A stretch of 64,000 bases of DNA, taken from assembly GCA_947462335.1 (NCBI GenBank), contig OX381716.1:4212438-4276437 (forward strand). Reading direction: 5' to 3'. This DNA comes from Harmothoe impar (lineage: Eukaryota; Annelida; Polychaeta; Phyllodocida; Polynoidae). Under the pieces are notes generated by a model that worked only from the letters and a program-made list of their open reading frames with translations, did no database searches and was not told where the DNA came from. The position numbers were made by a program, and so were the translations under genes. Below, one piece after another: positions 31,201-42,843 of the stretch. The first letter of the stretch is position 1; each line of letters begins with the position of its first letter.

Positions 31201-32990
31201 AAAAACCGTGGGAGAGGGCAGTTTAACTAGCCCACTGGTATTATTCTCCTATTCCTTGTTGAGGCTTTTGCCCATGTACAGGCTCTCCTTAGTCAAATAA
31301 AGTACCCATTGTATTGGTTGACACCAATGACAATTTAGATAATGTCAACAATAATAAGTACATAGTGCTGTCCAAAATATTCCAGTGGGCCAGCCAAACT
31401 GGCCTTGTCCACTAATATTTCACTTTTGTAGGCTCAACCACCAGCAGCATCCATATCCCTGCACCTGCTGACAGAAGAAAGTGCTGAGATTCTGAGATTC
31501 AGTGACAGTGTCCAACTTTAGTATGTTTGGGCAAATGTGTTTAAAAATTAGAAACACTTTTTTACAGTGTATGTTTGAAGGCTGTCAGCACACTCAAGAC
31601 TGACTGCAGTCTACCAAGTGGCCTTTGGTGGCTTGGGGCCTTGTTTACGGACACATCTGAAAGGTCACTTGGTAATATGAACGACATGCTCTACTCTAAG
31701 CTGTTGGATCTACGGCATGAGAACCGCCCCTTTAAGTTATATAAATGTGGCCAATAAAATAACTTTAGACAGTGGATGTACAATTCTAGTTGAATTGCGT
31801 AGCCTTGCACTAACTGGGTGTACACAACAATAAGCAACTAAGTCAATACAACCATTGCCTAGATAAGTTTGCTTCAGGCCACCACCAACAAATTTAGCCC
31901 ACAGTCTGTGCGCTTACATAGTGCACTGCAGCTGTAAACCTAGGTAGGGGACAGCACTATTCCTTGCCACTGTTTGACTGTTTCTTCCATCTGCAGTCAA
32001 TTTTGTTCACAGCTGTATTTGTACCACAACTTTGAATTTGACTCTGAAGTGGCCAAATGTATCAATACAGATATATTAAAGAAATTCATCCTCTTCTAAG
32101 GGAGAACTTCACAAGTGGACATTACCCTTACATCTTACCTCATGCTTTCTGATAGAGAACACATTTTTACAGAAGCCCTCATTTTATGTCTCTGTCATCA
32201 TTACAGAAATAATGGCACTGAATCTCAAGCAGATTTTTTTTTCAGTAGGTTCTTATCCTGATTGTTGGTATTGATAAGAAGTGGTCAGAAGCAGATGTCA
32301 TGAAGGTATTTATCACAAGTGTAGGCGTTGGCACATGCCGTGTGGACCGGGGAAGCTGAGAGTGAGATGTAAACATTCTCATGGTTTCTGGGTACTGCAG
32401 GCCAGATGTACAAACAAACACACATAGTGGTATCTTCCTCCCCCCCCCCAGCAATAACAGGTGAGGTGTTGCCATGCACTGCTTTTTCTTCTCATTTTTC
32501 TGCTTCTGCTCTACATATTAGCAACATCAATATATTTCCATTTTGACTAAGCATCAGATGATGGATACCTGTCCTTGTGTTGTTGAGAAGCAGATTTGGG
32601 GAAGTTCTTTGTCATAATGAGCCTCAGGTGATGTTAGGTTGGTATGTAGTGTTGAGAGGAACAGGACACACACTCATAACAAGCCTCAGCTTTTTTGCAT
32701 GGCTTTGACCATGGGAGACAATGACATGTAAGAATTTGCACAAATGCTAGGCATGGCATGTATAGTTACCCTCCTGTATAGATTGAGAGGTGTATGTTTT
32801 TTTTTTCCTAAAACAAAACCAGCTGCTTGGCTGCCAAGAACCATGCTTCTTTTTCATATTTTTCTGCTTCTTGGCCATATATCAGAAACACCTTTATTGC
32901 TACATTGACCAAAACCTTTTCTAAAATGACCTTCCCAGTAAATGTCAAACTAAAGCTTCTGACGGCATGTTAATGAATACTCTCTACGTT
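28280..32990. other. non-coding stretch with local duplications
   Basis: A ~70-bp duplication around 29335-29445 shares CAGCCTATCCATCACTCCTC. A ~85-bp tandem pair at 29590-29770 shares ATGCAGGTCTGTTGT and TATACACTGGGTGTATG. A further pair at 29780-29850 and 29960-30040 shares ACAATAATGCAGAAA. A member of the dispersed ATGCATCATG family lies at 29480-29600. No gene was recognised. Confidence 0.4.
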
Positions 32991-33345
32991 CTGTATATTC
33001 TCCCCCCTCCTATCAATCATAATAAAGTACAGCATAGCTTTGAATGTCTTTCCTCCCACAGTTACCTTTAACTCACCCTCCCCTGTACAATACACATCCC
33101 AGGTCCAGCCGTCAACCTGCCTGTGTACACTGTTACTATGGAGCAGTTTACAGGTTGCCATGGTAACCTGGCCTCACCTGTGGCCCACCTGGTCATCCGA
33201 CAGTAACTTGACCGGTTTCCATGCCACCCGTTGTCATGGTAAATTAGGAGTGGGTGGATGTATTTGTTTACCAGCCGCACAACCAGTTTTCATGTGGCTA
33301 ACAAATGGGGCAGGTGGCTGTGGGAACAGGTTTCTCAGGCCATAG
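32990..33345. repeat. dispersed repeat, copy 1, with RFX-type X-box
   Basis: This segment matches 58590-58910 at roughly 90 percent by eye, starting near AATCATAATAAAGTACAGCA. Similarity continues more weakly to the left, where a TTTTCTGCTTCTGC phrase near 32490-32510 matches one near 58150. Minus-strand open frames occur in both copies, but substitutions do not favour silent sites and one frame is stopped in copy 2. Coding is therefore not claimed. Confidence 0.75.
33154..33167. promoter_or_regulatory. RFX-type X-box GTTGCCATGGTAAC
   Basis: The 14-mer matches the RFX transcription-factor X-box consensus on both half-sites. A second, weaker version (GTTGTCATGGTAAA) lies at about 33229-33242. 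RFX sites drive ciliary genes in animals, but no target gene is visible here. Confidence 0.5.
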
Positions 33346-33359
33346 GTGTCGCAGTGTGG

Positions 33360-34960
33360 GGATTATACAGATGAGATGTTTAATTTACAGCATGAAATAG
33401 CCAGCTAATGGACCTCTCTATCAGTAAATCATAGAAAAAATTAGTAATCAGAGGTCTACATCAATGAGGAGATACTCTAAAGGAAATTGTATATATTCAA
33501 TGTAAGTCTCCTGGTGACCACACATTGGGCTGATTTTTAGACATTAGATTGCCGAAGATATCAATATTGACCACATTAAACTACTACAGAGGTGTTCATA
33601 ATAATTTGTTGAAGCACACTGGGCACCAATAACATCAAAGACGGTAGTTAGATTGACAATGTAGGAAGCATCAAGCAGAACAGGCTACCTGTATATCTAT
33701 ACTTAACAAACCAAAGACATGGCACATTAATTCACCTTAATCTATACTTAACAATTCACCTAAAAACAGGGTGATGTTTTTGGGTGTTTTTCATATAGTA
33801 AGGATATGACTGCTGAGTGACTCTTGGTGAAGCGGCAAAGTATCACACTGAAGGTTATCCTAGTTTTACACAACTTTTTTTCAAATCTATCCATTGATCA
33901 TTATCACACCTCACCCATGCCTGCACATATAATTGGTTGCTGTCACTGTAATGATGAATGACCTCTCACAGGGAGTAAATTCTGACAACTTGATTTGAAG
34001 CCCATAAAAAAGGGCAAGCTAAATCAAATTTAAATTTATTCAAGTCATCACATATTTGTTACACTTTTCACACACTGCTTCAATTGCTCATGAATTTATA
34101 AATAAGCTCTTGTCTCTAGATGATGAATTACCCTGGCTTCATAGCAGCAACAACTAAATAACATGTATACATATTTCTATTATAGACACGACTAGAATGA
34201 CAAGACATTGTTTTGAATAGCTTTTTGGTCTACCATGTTAGATTACAATGATCATGAACGTTTTGGCAGATGTAGGTGCCTTCATCAGGTGAATAGAGCA
34301 CAACCTGAGTTTTAGCATCATCCAATGACCTGAATACCAGCTTTCCAAATACATGCTCGCATATTCTAGATAGCGTTAGTATTTTGACACTAACGGATGC
34401 CACTTAGATACCATACACCTATGTTTTACAAACACCTATTAAAAAGAAAACAAAAACAAAAAGACATAAAAGGCATAAAATACTTCCATTATGGCTCTGC
34501 AGAATAGGGTTCACCTTTAAGAGACATCTCTGTTTTAATGTGATTCAATGCTTTTTGCCAACATCATGAATGCATCAGAATGCAGCTCTGGCAAGTGCCT
34601 CCATACTCACTGTCCATTCTGCCAACCCTATGGGGTTGCTACATTCTTAAAAGGGGTGGCATGAAGCATCAATGAAGTGTGACTAGTTTACTCGCTGGCA
34701 CTGTTGCATCATTACAACAGATACTGCTGTAATGCAGCAAGCCCTCCTTAAAGCTTTGATACATGGGTCAGACTTTTTATGCTGAAGTGGTGGCGTAGCC
34801 ACCTGGTGGTGCCGCCAGGCACCACCAAAACTAGGTATATGATGTTTGCACATTGCCAGAAGTCAGAACGGGCGCCGCCATCTTGGATTGTGCCGCCATC
34901 TTGGATTAAGGTGTCACAACACAAATTTATGCTATGTGATAACAATAATATAAATCAACC
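33360..34960. other. non-coding stretch
   Basis: A member of the dispersed ATGCATCAT family lies at 34545-34700. A CGCCGCCATCTTGGATT / TGCCGCCATCTTGGATT direct pair is at 34870-34905; GCCGCCATCTTGG matches the YY1 motif. Nothing else was recognised. Confidence 0.4.
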
Positions 34961-34969
34961 TTTGATAGT

Positions 34970-37026
34970 TCCTGAGGTTGATTATAATCATACCTACCCC
35001 CCCTAATATGGACCCAAGGAATTTAATGGTTCTGTTGGTTTGTTACTAATACTGCTGGTTGCCTAGCAACGGCTATTCTAATTGTTTATCTGCCTAGCAA
35101 CACACATTTCCATGGTGCTTAGGTTGATTATAATCATACCTACCCCCCTAATATGGACGCAAGGAATTCAATGGTTCTATTGGATTGTTGCTTATACAGC
35201 TGGTTGCCTAGCCACGGCTATTCTAATTGTTTATCTGCCTAGCAACACACATTTCCATGGTCCTAAGTTTGATTATAATCATACCTACCCCCCTAATATG
35301 GACCCAAGGAATTTAATGGTTCTGTTGGTTTGTTGCTAATACTGCTGGTTGCCTAGCAACGGCTATTCTAATTGTTTATCTGCCTAGCAACACACATTTC
35401 AATGGTGCTGAGGTTGATTATAATCATACCTACCCCCCCTAATATGGACCCAAGGAATTCAATGGTTCTGTTGGTTTGTTGCTTATACAGCTGGTTGCCT
35501 AGCAACGGCTATTCAAATTGTTTATCTGCATAGCAACACACATTTCCATGGTGCTTAGGTTGATTATAATCATACCTACCCCCCCTAATATGGACGCAAG
35601 GAATTCAATGGTTCTATTGGATTGTTGCTTATACAGCTGGTTGCCTAGCAACGGCTATTCTAATTGTTTATCTGCCTAGCAACACACATTTCCATGGTCC
35701 TAAGTTTGATTATAATCATACCTACTCCCCCGAATATGGACAAAAGGAATTCAATGGTTCTGTTGGTTTGTTGCTAATACAGCTGGTTGCCTAGCAATGG
35801 CTATTCTAATTGTTTATCTGCCTAGCAACACACATTTCCATGGTCCTAAGTTTAATTATAATCATACCTACCCCCCCTAATATGGACCCAAGGAATTTAA
35901 TGGTTCTGTTGGTTTGTTGCTAATACTGCTGGTTGCCTAGCAACGGCTATTCTTATTGTTTATCTGCCTAGCAACACACATTTCAATGGTGCTGAGGTTG
36001 ATTATAATCATACCTACCCCCCTAATATGGACCCAAGGAATGCAATGGTTCTATGGGTTTGTTGTTTATACAGCTGGTTGCCTAGCAACGGCTATTCTTC
36101 TTGTTTATCTGCCTAGCAACACACATTTCCATGGTGCTTAGGTTGATTATAATCATACCTACCCCCCTAATATGGACCCAAGGAATTCAATGGTTCTATC
36201 GGTTTGTTGCTAATACAGCTGGTTGCCTAGCAACAGCTATTCTAATTGTTTATCTGCCTAGCAAGACACATTTCTATGGTCCTAAGGTTGATTATAATCA
36301 TACCCACTCCCCCGAATATGGACACAAGGAATTCAATGGTTCTGTTGGTTTGTTGCTGATACAGCTGGTTGCCTAGCAACGGCTATTCTAATTGTTTATC
36401 TGCCTAGCAACACACATTTCCATGGTGCTTAGGTTGATTATAATCATACCTACACCCCCTAATATGGACCCAAGGAATTCAATGGTTCTATTGGTTTGTT
36501 GCTTATACAGCTGGTTGCCTAGCAATGGCTATTCTAATTGTTTATCTGCCTAGCAACACACATTTCCATGGTCCTAAGTTTGATTATAATCATACCTACC
36601 CCCCCTAATATGGACGCAAGGAATTCAATGGTTCTATCGGTTTGTTGCTAATACAGCTGGTTGCCTAGCAACGGTTATTCTAATTGTTTATCTGCCTAGC
36701 AACACACATTTCCATGGTGCTGAGGTTGATTATAATCATACCTACCCCCCTAATATGGACGCAAGGAATTCAATGGTTCTATCCGTTTGTTGCTTATACA
36801 GCTGGTTGCCTAGCAACGGCTATTCTAATTGTTTATCTGCCTAGCAACACACATTTCCATGGTGCTGAGGTTGATTATAATCATACCTACCCCCCTAATA
36901 TGGACGCAAGGAATTCAATGGTTCTATCGGTTTGTTGCTTATACAGCTGGTTGCCTAGTAACAGCTATTCTAATTGTTTATCTGCCTAGCAACACACATT
37001 TCTATGGTCCTAAGGTTGATCATAAT
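34970..37026. repeat. 145-bp satellite with X-box palindrome, about 14 copies
   Basis: Units begin GGTTGATTATAATCATACC at about 34976, 35122 and 35267, then every 145-146 bases. Each holds TAATATGGACCCAAGG, TTCAATGGTTCTATTGG, GGTTGCCTAGCAACGGCTAT and TGCCTAGCAACACACATTTC. GTTGCCTAGCAAC is a palindromic RFX X-box variant and is kept in nearly all units; one at about 35203 reads GCCTAGCCAC. The array resumes at 39132 after the LINE. The recurring plus-strand open frames are artefacts of the unit. Confidence 0.95.
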
Positions 37027-39131
37027 TTTTTAAGGTTTGAAATGTCTTTATTTGCCAAATCACAAGTTACAAACGTGTGTTATATTTTATGACAAATAAA
37101 ATGAAGAATCCTTGTCAATTCGTTGAATTACATCATTATAAGCAGATAGGATGATATAAAAATGAAATATACAGATGATATAAAGATGGAAATGCAGTGA
37201 AAACATTATGTACAGATAGATACAAAAAGGTCTACCACGACTGAATATTATTACTGGACCACTTTAGATGAATAGAGCACAAATGGATTACAGCTTAGCG
37301 TATCTCAATATACATTTAGAAATGCATCCTAGGGTATTACCTAGCACAGTCAATAAGTTGAAATAAAGCACTTAGCCTTTACATCCTTATTAAGGTACAA
37401 CTGTTTACAATTCAATTTGTTATAGAGTTACATTTAAGAGAACAGCATTACGGGAGGACAACACGAGAAAGTAGGTAACAGAGCACTGCCTAGACTATAT
37501 AAGATGCATAGTATGTTTCTGTAATTTCTATTGAACGTAAGTTATGCAAGATATGTGTAAGATCTGTGTAACCTGTTGCAAGGGTACCATGAAGTCACTA
37601 CAACTTCCCAGCATTGATCCATGTGCCTGCAATGAAGTTATTACAACTTCCTATTCAACACATCAGACCAAACTGAATCTATGAGGTGAAATGAAGTCAC
37701 TACAACTTCCTATCACAACACAAATCCAGCCCCAAAACAGCAATAGTGGTCACATTCAAAACCTTGCAGAGATGGCATAATCATCCACCACAATTACCAA
37801 GTATATCAAATGACCCCTCCTCAGTCATCATTAGGCATAGCGTTTTTCGGGTTGGGAGTTTTAGTAGTCAAATCCGAGATAGTGGCCAGCCTTAACTTGA
37901 AGGTTGGCTTATCCTTGCTTTTCTGATACCAATCACCAAGATTATCCCAGAGTTGAGCCCCTCTACAGAGAGGTGCCTTTGTATATCCTCTGCTTCTAAC
38001 CCTAGGAACTTTAAATTTTATCTTTCCCTCCGATCTCAGACCTTGCCTATTGACTGTATGGTCAACCCAGCAGTCCCGTTTTGATAGTTTGTACATGTAA
38101 CTTAGGAGTAGATCCTGTCTCCTCCTTGGCAGTCTAGGAACCATGGACTTGCCATATAACTGGTCCTCAGAGTAATCTTTACCCCTATAACAGATCTTAA
38201 GACCCCTGAGCTGAAGGCGATCCAATTTCTTGAGGCTGCCTCCATTGGCCCCATCATGAGCAAAACTTGCATAATCAAAAAGACTAAGGATCGTTGACTT
38301 GTACACCCCCACACTTACATTTTCAGTCATGAGACTACGATAACCTCCCATTCTAAACAACTTGTGATTAACCTTAATATTAAGATCTTTCAGTGCTGGT
38401 TCAAAGCTTAGAGGGCTATCTATCTTTAAACCCAAATAGGTGTATGCATCAACAACTTCCACATTTTGTCCTCGCAACTTAAAGACAATTCCCTTTGCCC
38501 TTGGGAGTTTGCGGGTTGAGCCATACCACACAACCTTGGTCTTGTCTATATTAACAGTTAGGCGTTTATCCAGGCACCATTGGGCAATATTGTCCATAGT
38601 AGCTTGGAGTCGTGCTGTAATTAGATCTATGCGGTTGGCAGAGCTATAGACAACAAGGTCATCAGCATACAAACTGAATTTGCACTCACCCATTCTATCT
38701 ACAACGTCATTGATGTAGATTATAAACAATAAAGGTCCCAAAACTGATCCCTGAGGGACACCAAAACCAACATTTGCCCTATCTGAGTAAGTAGATCCAA
38801 TTTTTGTATACTGTGATCTTCCAGTCAAGTAGCTCATTAGCCAATTTAGCACTGTGTCATGCAGACCTAGCTGCCCCAGGATTTCAAACAAATAGGTGTA
38901 GTGTACAGAGTCAAACGCCTTTTTCAAGTCCAAGAAGCAAGCACCAGTCAAATGTCCCCGAGATCTATTCTCATAGACATCATTAAGAAATGCAAATATA
39001 GCATCCCCTGTGCCCCTGCCAGGTCTGTAACCATACTGCTGTTCATTAAGAAATTCACTGTCAGATAAAACATTCATCAGATGAATATGCATCAGGCGCT
39101 CACCAACTTTAGATGGAATAGGTAGCAATGA
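37027..39131 (-). mobile_element. 5'-truncated non-LTR retrotransposon in the satellite
   Basis: The element lies on the minus strand between two halves of the 145-bp satellite. Its 3' end is at the left, with AATAAA at 37052-37047 followed by a run of A (T6 at 37026-37031 on the plus strand). It is cut off at the right inside the reverse transcriptase region, typical of incomplete target-primed reverse transcription. The satellite phrase ATCATA is found on both sides, a possible short target duplication. About 790 bp of 3' UTR follow the stop. Confidence 0.85.
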
Positions 39132-39137
39132 AATCAT
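37821..39137 (-). CDS. reverse transcriptase of a LINE (N-terminally truncated)
   Basis: The 438-residue open frame carries the reverse transcriptase core. Motif A is FLDLKKAFDSV (aspartates at about 70 and 76), motif B is VPQGSVLGPLLF (128-131) and motif C is YADD (157-160). Upstream it has the GYRPGRGTGDAI block. The endonuclease domain and the start of the RT are missing. The apparent ATG at 39135-39137 is donated by the flanking satellite, so this is not a true start. The lack of stops or shifts suggests a young insertion. Style is of the CR1/L2/Jockey superfamily, but I cannot assign the clade. RT copies the element RNA at a nicked target; this copy cannot be autonomous. Confidence 0.9.
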   Translation of the reverse strand: MISLLPIPSKVGERLMHIHLMNVLSDSEFLNEQQYGYRPGRGTGDAIFAFLNDVYENRSRGHLTGACFLDLKKAFDSVHYTYLFEILGQLGLHDTVLNWLMSYLTGRSQYTKIGSTYSDRANVGFGVPQGSVLGPLLFIIYINDVVDRMGECKFSLYADDLVVYSSANRIDLITARLQATMDNIAQWCLDKRLTVNIDKTKVVWYGSTRKLPRAKGIVFKLRGQNVEVVDAYTYLGLKIDSPLSFEPALKDLNIKVNHKLFRMGGYRSLMTENVSVGVYKSTILSLFDYASFAHDGANGGSLKKLDRLQLRGLKICYRGKDYSEDQLYGKSMVPRLPRRRQDLLLSYMYKLSKRDCWVDHTVNRQGLRSEGKIKFKVPRVRSRGYTKAPLCRGAQLWDNLGDWYQKSKDKPTFKLRLATISDLTTKTPNPKNAMPNDD

Positions 39138-39425
39138 ACCTACCCCCCCTAATATGGACCCAAGGAATTTAATGGTTCTGTTGGTTTGTTGCTAATACTG
39201 CTGGTTGCCTAGCAACGGCTATTCTAATTGTTTATCTGCCTAGCAAGGCACATTTCCATGGTCCTAAGGTTGATAATAATCAAACCTACCCCACTAATAT
39301 GGACCCAAGGAATTCAATGGTCCTGTAAGTTTGTTGCTTATTCAGCTGGTTGCCTAGCAACATCTATTGTAATTGTTTATCTGCCTAGCAACACACATTT
39401 CCTTACCCCTAACATGGACCCAAAG
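39132..39425. repeat. 145-bp satellite, resumed (about 2 copies)
   Basis: The array continues directly after the LINE with AATCATACCTACCCCCC and two GTTGCCTAGCAAC sites (the second followed by ATCTAT). The last unit is more diverged and breaks off at ACCCCTAACATGGACCC. Confidence 0.9.
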
Positions 39426-39542
39426 AATTCATAGGAAATGCCATATTTGAAGTAATATCATCCTTCCCCTGATAACCCCTTCCCAGCCCTGCTCTTTTGG
39501 TGTCTTGAGTGGGTAATGAGGACATGTTACATGACATTCCAA

Positions 39543-39785
39543 GCCGATCATGTACGTCATGTGACGTACATTATCTCTTACACATTGAGCCCCCCCCCTC
39601 CGGCCCCTATAAATATTTTGGGAGGTTTTTTTTTCTAATAAACTCCCCAAAGATACATTACAGCCTGTAGGTATGGTTGGGAGAGTTAAATATCGTAGTG
39701 CAGGGGGTAAAAGATGGATTTTGTACTCTGCCGATCATGTACGTCTGCCGATCATGTACGTCCGCCGATCATGTACATCACTTTT
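39543..39785. repeat. GCCGATCATGTACGTC cluster with 22-bp palindrome
   Basis: A perfect palindrome of 10-bp arms (ATGTACGTCA, centre TG, TGACGTACAT) lies at 39550-39571. At 39729-39780 the phrase GCCGATCATGTACGTC repeats three times with a 17-base period. The same phrase overlaps the palindrome, so four copies are present in 240 bases. The arms contain CRE-like TACGTCA. Confidence 0.7.
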
Positions 39786-42110
39786 TTAGTTGCACTGATT
39801 TGGTGAGAGTGAGCCAAAAGTGTTGGCAGTTACCAGGTGCTGGCAACTCCTGAAAATGACCATGCCAGCGACTTTTGAACCTGCAGTCATTTTTCACCCT
39901 GGCTCATGAAGCCATTGTGGAAAATGACCCTGCTCTTAAATCATAGTAAATGCCTTTTTGTAATGGATATTTCAGACATTTGCCTTCACTTTTCAATTGT
40001 GAAATCATCATAAATGGAAGGAGAACTATATGTATTAGCAATTTAGTATTTCAAAACATCTCCCAATGCTTTTTCTAAGTAGTATACTAATTACTTGCAC
40101 CAGACATGGTAGAGAGTAGCTCTCTATTCTCAGAAGAATGCAAATGTGACTGGTGTGCCAGATTTGTGACAGAAAAAAAGCACCCCATCAGTAGAACCAC
40201 AACATAATCAAGTAAAATCCGAAAGAACTTTGGTACCAGAAGTATAGCAGCTGAGAAAACTGAATTTTAAATTAGATATGTATGTGTATTCTTAACTAAC
40301 ACACCAGAAAGGCCTAGGGGGAGGTGTATTCAATGGGATTACATAACAAGAAGAGGGGTAAGGCAGCCCCAAAAATGAACCTGCCTTGAGCATTCACACC
40401 TTGGAAGGTGGGAGGGGTGGGGGGGTATGTGGAGGGAAGCATTGAGAGAAATGGCCCCGGCTTCATAAGTCTTTGCAGGGTCATTTCCTGGTCATTGCTT
40501 AGACCTGGTTACGGGACTCACTATCACTTGGCTAAACCCCTGCTACACATCTCAAACACCTCCTATGGCTTTCTATCTTACATGTACTTGTACAGAACAG
40601 GTTGGACAGTTGTTTTAACACTTTAAACCATCGGTCATTACACAGTTTGACTGTGCAAGGTCACTCCGAAGATAAAAATACATCAATTTTTTTTACCTTT
40701 CGCACAATAAAATGTCCCAAAATAATAAAAAATCAGCACAAAAGCACCTCTCTACCCTTATTCAATAAGGCAAACATGTCTTCTATAACTTTAAACACTA
40801 ATAAGAACCATCAAATACACATCAGTGCCATGGTACAGCTTGCACATGATGATGTTCCCAGCTGGGGCTTGGCAGGCGCTACTCACATCATAATGAGTTC
40901 TGACCCTAAAACCCGATCCACTCATTGCAAAAAAGAATTGGCACAAATTGCACATCCTCTGCAATAAGAGCTGAGCTTAAAAAGAAAAATACCGAAACAA
41001 CAGTGAAAAACCTCTGCACTCTTCCTGGCACGAACAACATGGTTCTGTTTATTCACACTCCTGCCTCCAATTGCAGCCGTCAAATACTGATATCCATTAG
41101 GTCGAACAGCACAATCACCATGTTTTTTTTCAGAAGTATCTTTTTCCTCCACATTTCCTGAGATGAGGGCACTTATGACTGACAGGGGGTTGTGCCACCT
41201 ATAGGTGGTCACGTGACTATAAGATACCTACTGGTCTGACTGGGACTTTCGAAAAAGACCCTGATGGTACCATTTATATTTTGTCACCTATGCTGATCCT
41301 CTCTAAAGCCCTTTGATGAGGGCAAAGTATCATACCCACACTATACAGATATGAATGTGCAACAATGTGCAAGGTAACTGTGAAGGTAGCGGAACATGTT
41401 TTGGAAGTACTTGGTACAAAATCTGGGGCTTGCTTGACACTTGCAAGTGGGCATTCTACAACTGAGCTACACCTGAATGCCCAATATTGACTGCTATTTC
41501 AGGCTACTGGACTTGTTCCATGAAGGCTGCGTGGATAGTGTTTAGTGTTAAGTATACTTGTGCCTCACACTACTGGGTCAGTTTGGTGCATGGAAGGGAG
41601 TTGTGAGACAGGAACCACATCCCTTACACTTGTAACAACAGAGAGTAGACTGACATAACCAAATGGCAGTCGTGGCACTCAGTCCTATAAACATAAAGCA
41701 GTAGCTTACTCTAGTCCATGAATGGCTTCTAGGTTTAACACAACAAACAGCAGCAGCAGTCAGGGCCCATGTGGGCAACACGTGTGTGTCAGCATGCATG
41801 GCACCTATAAAACAATTATAACTATTACCGACTCATTGGTCGTGTGGGCCCTAGATTGCACCATCACCTTCTTGTACGATATCTGACTAAAAGTGACTGC
41901 AGTCAACCCTATGTAAAGTACTCGTTGACTTTTCTCAGCCAAATTAGTCTAGGTATGTTTTCAGAAAAAAACTGACCTTGTGAATAGTTCATTACACTTA
42001 ACATAATCACAGGTCTTAATTCAACACAAGGAATTACAGATACCTGGATGCTATATGAGGGAGTGCATTACACAAGCAGCTACAATGAAAAATACAGATT
42101 ATCACACATT
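39786..42110. other. non-coding stretch
   Basis: A minus-strand open frame near 40922-41212 has some protein-like character (NGYQYLTAAIGGRS) but no family I recognise and no splice context. Nothing else was found. Confidence 0.35.
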
Positions 42111-42112
42111 CC

Positions 42113-42366
42113 ATGTGCATGCACGAGTTGTATACCTTGTCCTTACTGGACCTGGCAGTATGTGCTGTGGTATGCATGCACGAGTTGTATACCTTGTCCT
42201 TACTGGACGTGGCAGTATGTGGTGTGGTATGCATGCTGGAGTTGTATACCTTGTCCTTACTGGACGTGGCAGTATGTGGTGTGGTATGCATGCTGGAGTT
42301 GTGTACATTGTCCTTACAGGGTGTGGCAGTATGTGGTGTGGTATGCATGCTGGAGTTGTATACATA
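42113..42366. repeat. ~60-bp minisatellite, left block (4 copies)
   Basis: Units read GCATGCTGGAGTTGTATACC, TTGTCCTTACTGGACGTGGC and AGTATGTGGTGTGGTAT. The same array, in the same orientation, resumes at 46524 beyond the Crypton-like element. Long open frames on both strands are artefacts. Confidence 0.95.
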
Positions 42367-42843
42367 TAAAGGCAGATGTCCCTCGGGCTGGTACGTCCCA
42401 TACGTCAACCAACCATACAATACTTTATTACACAAGACCGAAGACATTATCACTAAAATAAGTCAATAAACGCCATTTTACTTTTTTTTGCTGTCGTCGT
42501 CTTCTTCGATTCTACCTCCGTGCGGCCATTTTGAACCAGAGCGCCTCCCCGCTACCATAATCCTCATGCGCCCAAAAAGTAGTCCCTTGTAATTTCTGTA
42601 TATTGCTTTCATTTTACCTCCCATCATAGAAAAATCTTCATTTATTCCATATATAGTAGTCAATAAAGCCATAACAGTTATTAATTTGAACGGAACACTT
42701 ATATTTTATTGAGAAAAGCGACATTTTGTAACGTGTTTGTGGACGCTGCTTAGTAACTGAAACATGGGGTAGTGTTCGATATATATGTATGGTAAGGCAC
42801 TATTTATGGCCATACGGTATCATTAATTCCTTCTTAATTCAAT

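Noticed and set aside
32970..33280. Minus-strand protein-like frames (VTVGGKTFKAMLYF and YHDNGWHGNRSSYC)
   Set aside because: The matching copy near 58.7 kb has a stop in one frame and mostly replacement changes in the other; treated as a dispersed repeat.
35082..37092. Repeated plus-strand ORFs beginning MFICLATHISM
   Set aside because: They are translations of the 145-bp satellite and change frame with each unit.
40922..41212. 96-aa minus-strand ORF
   Set aside because: Some protein-like character but no family recognised and overlapped by plus-strand frames.
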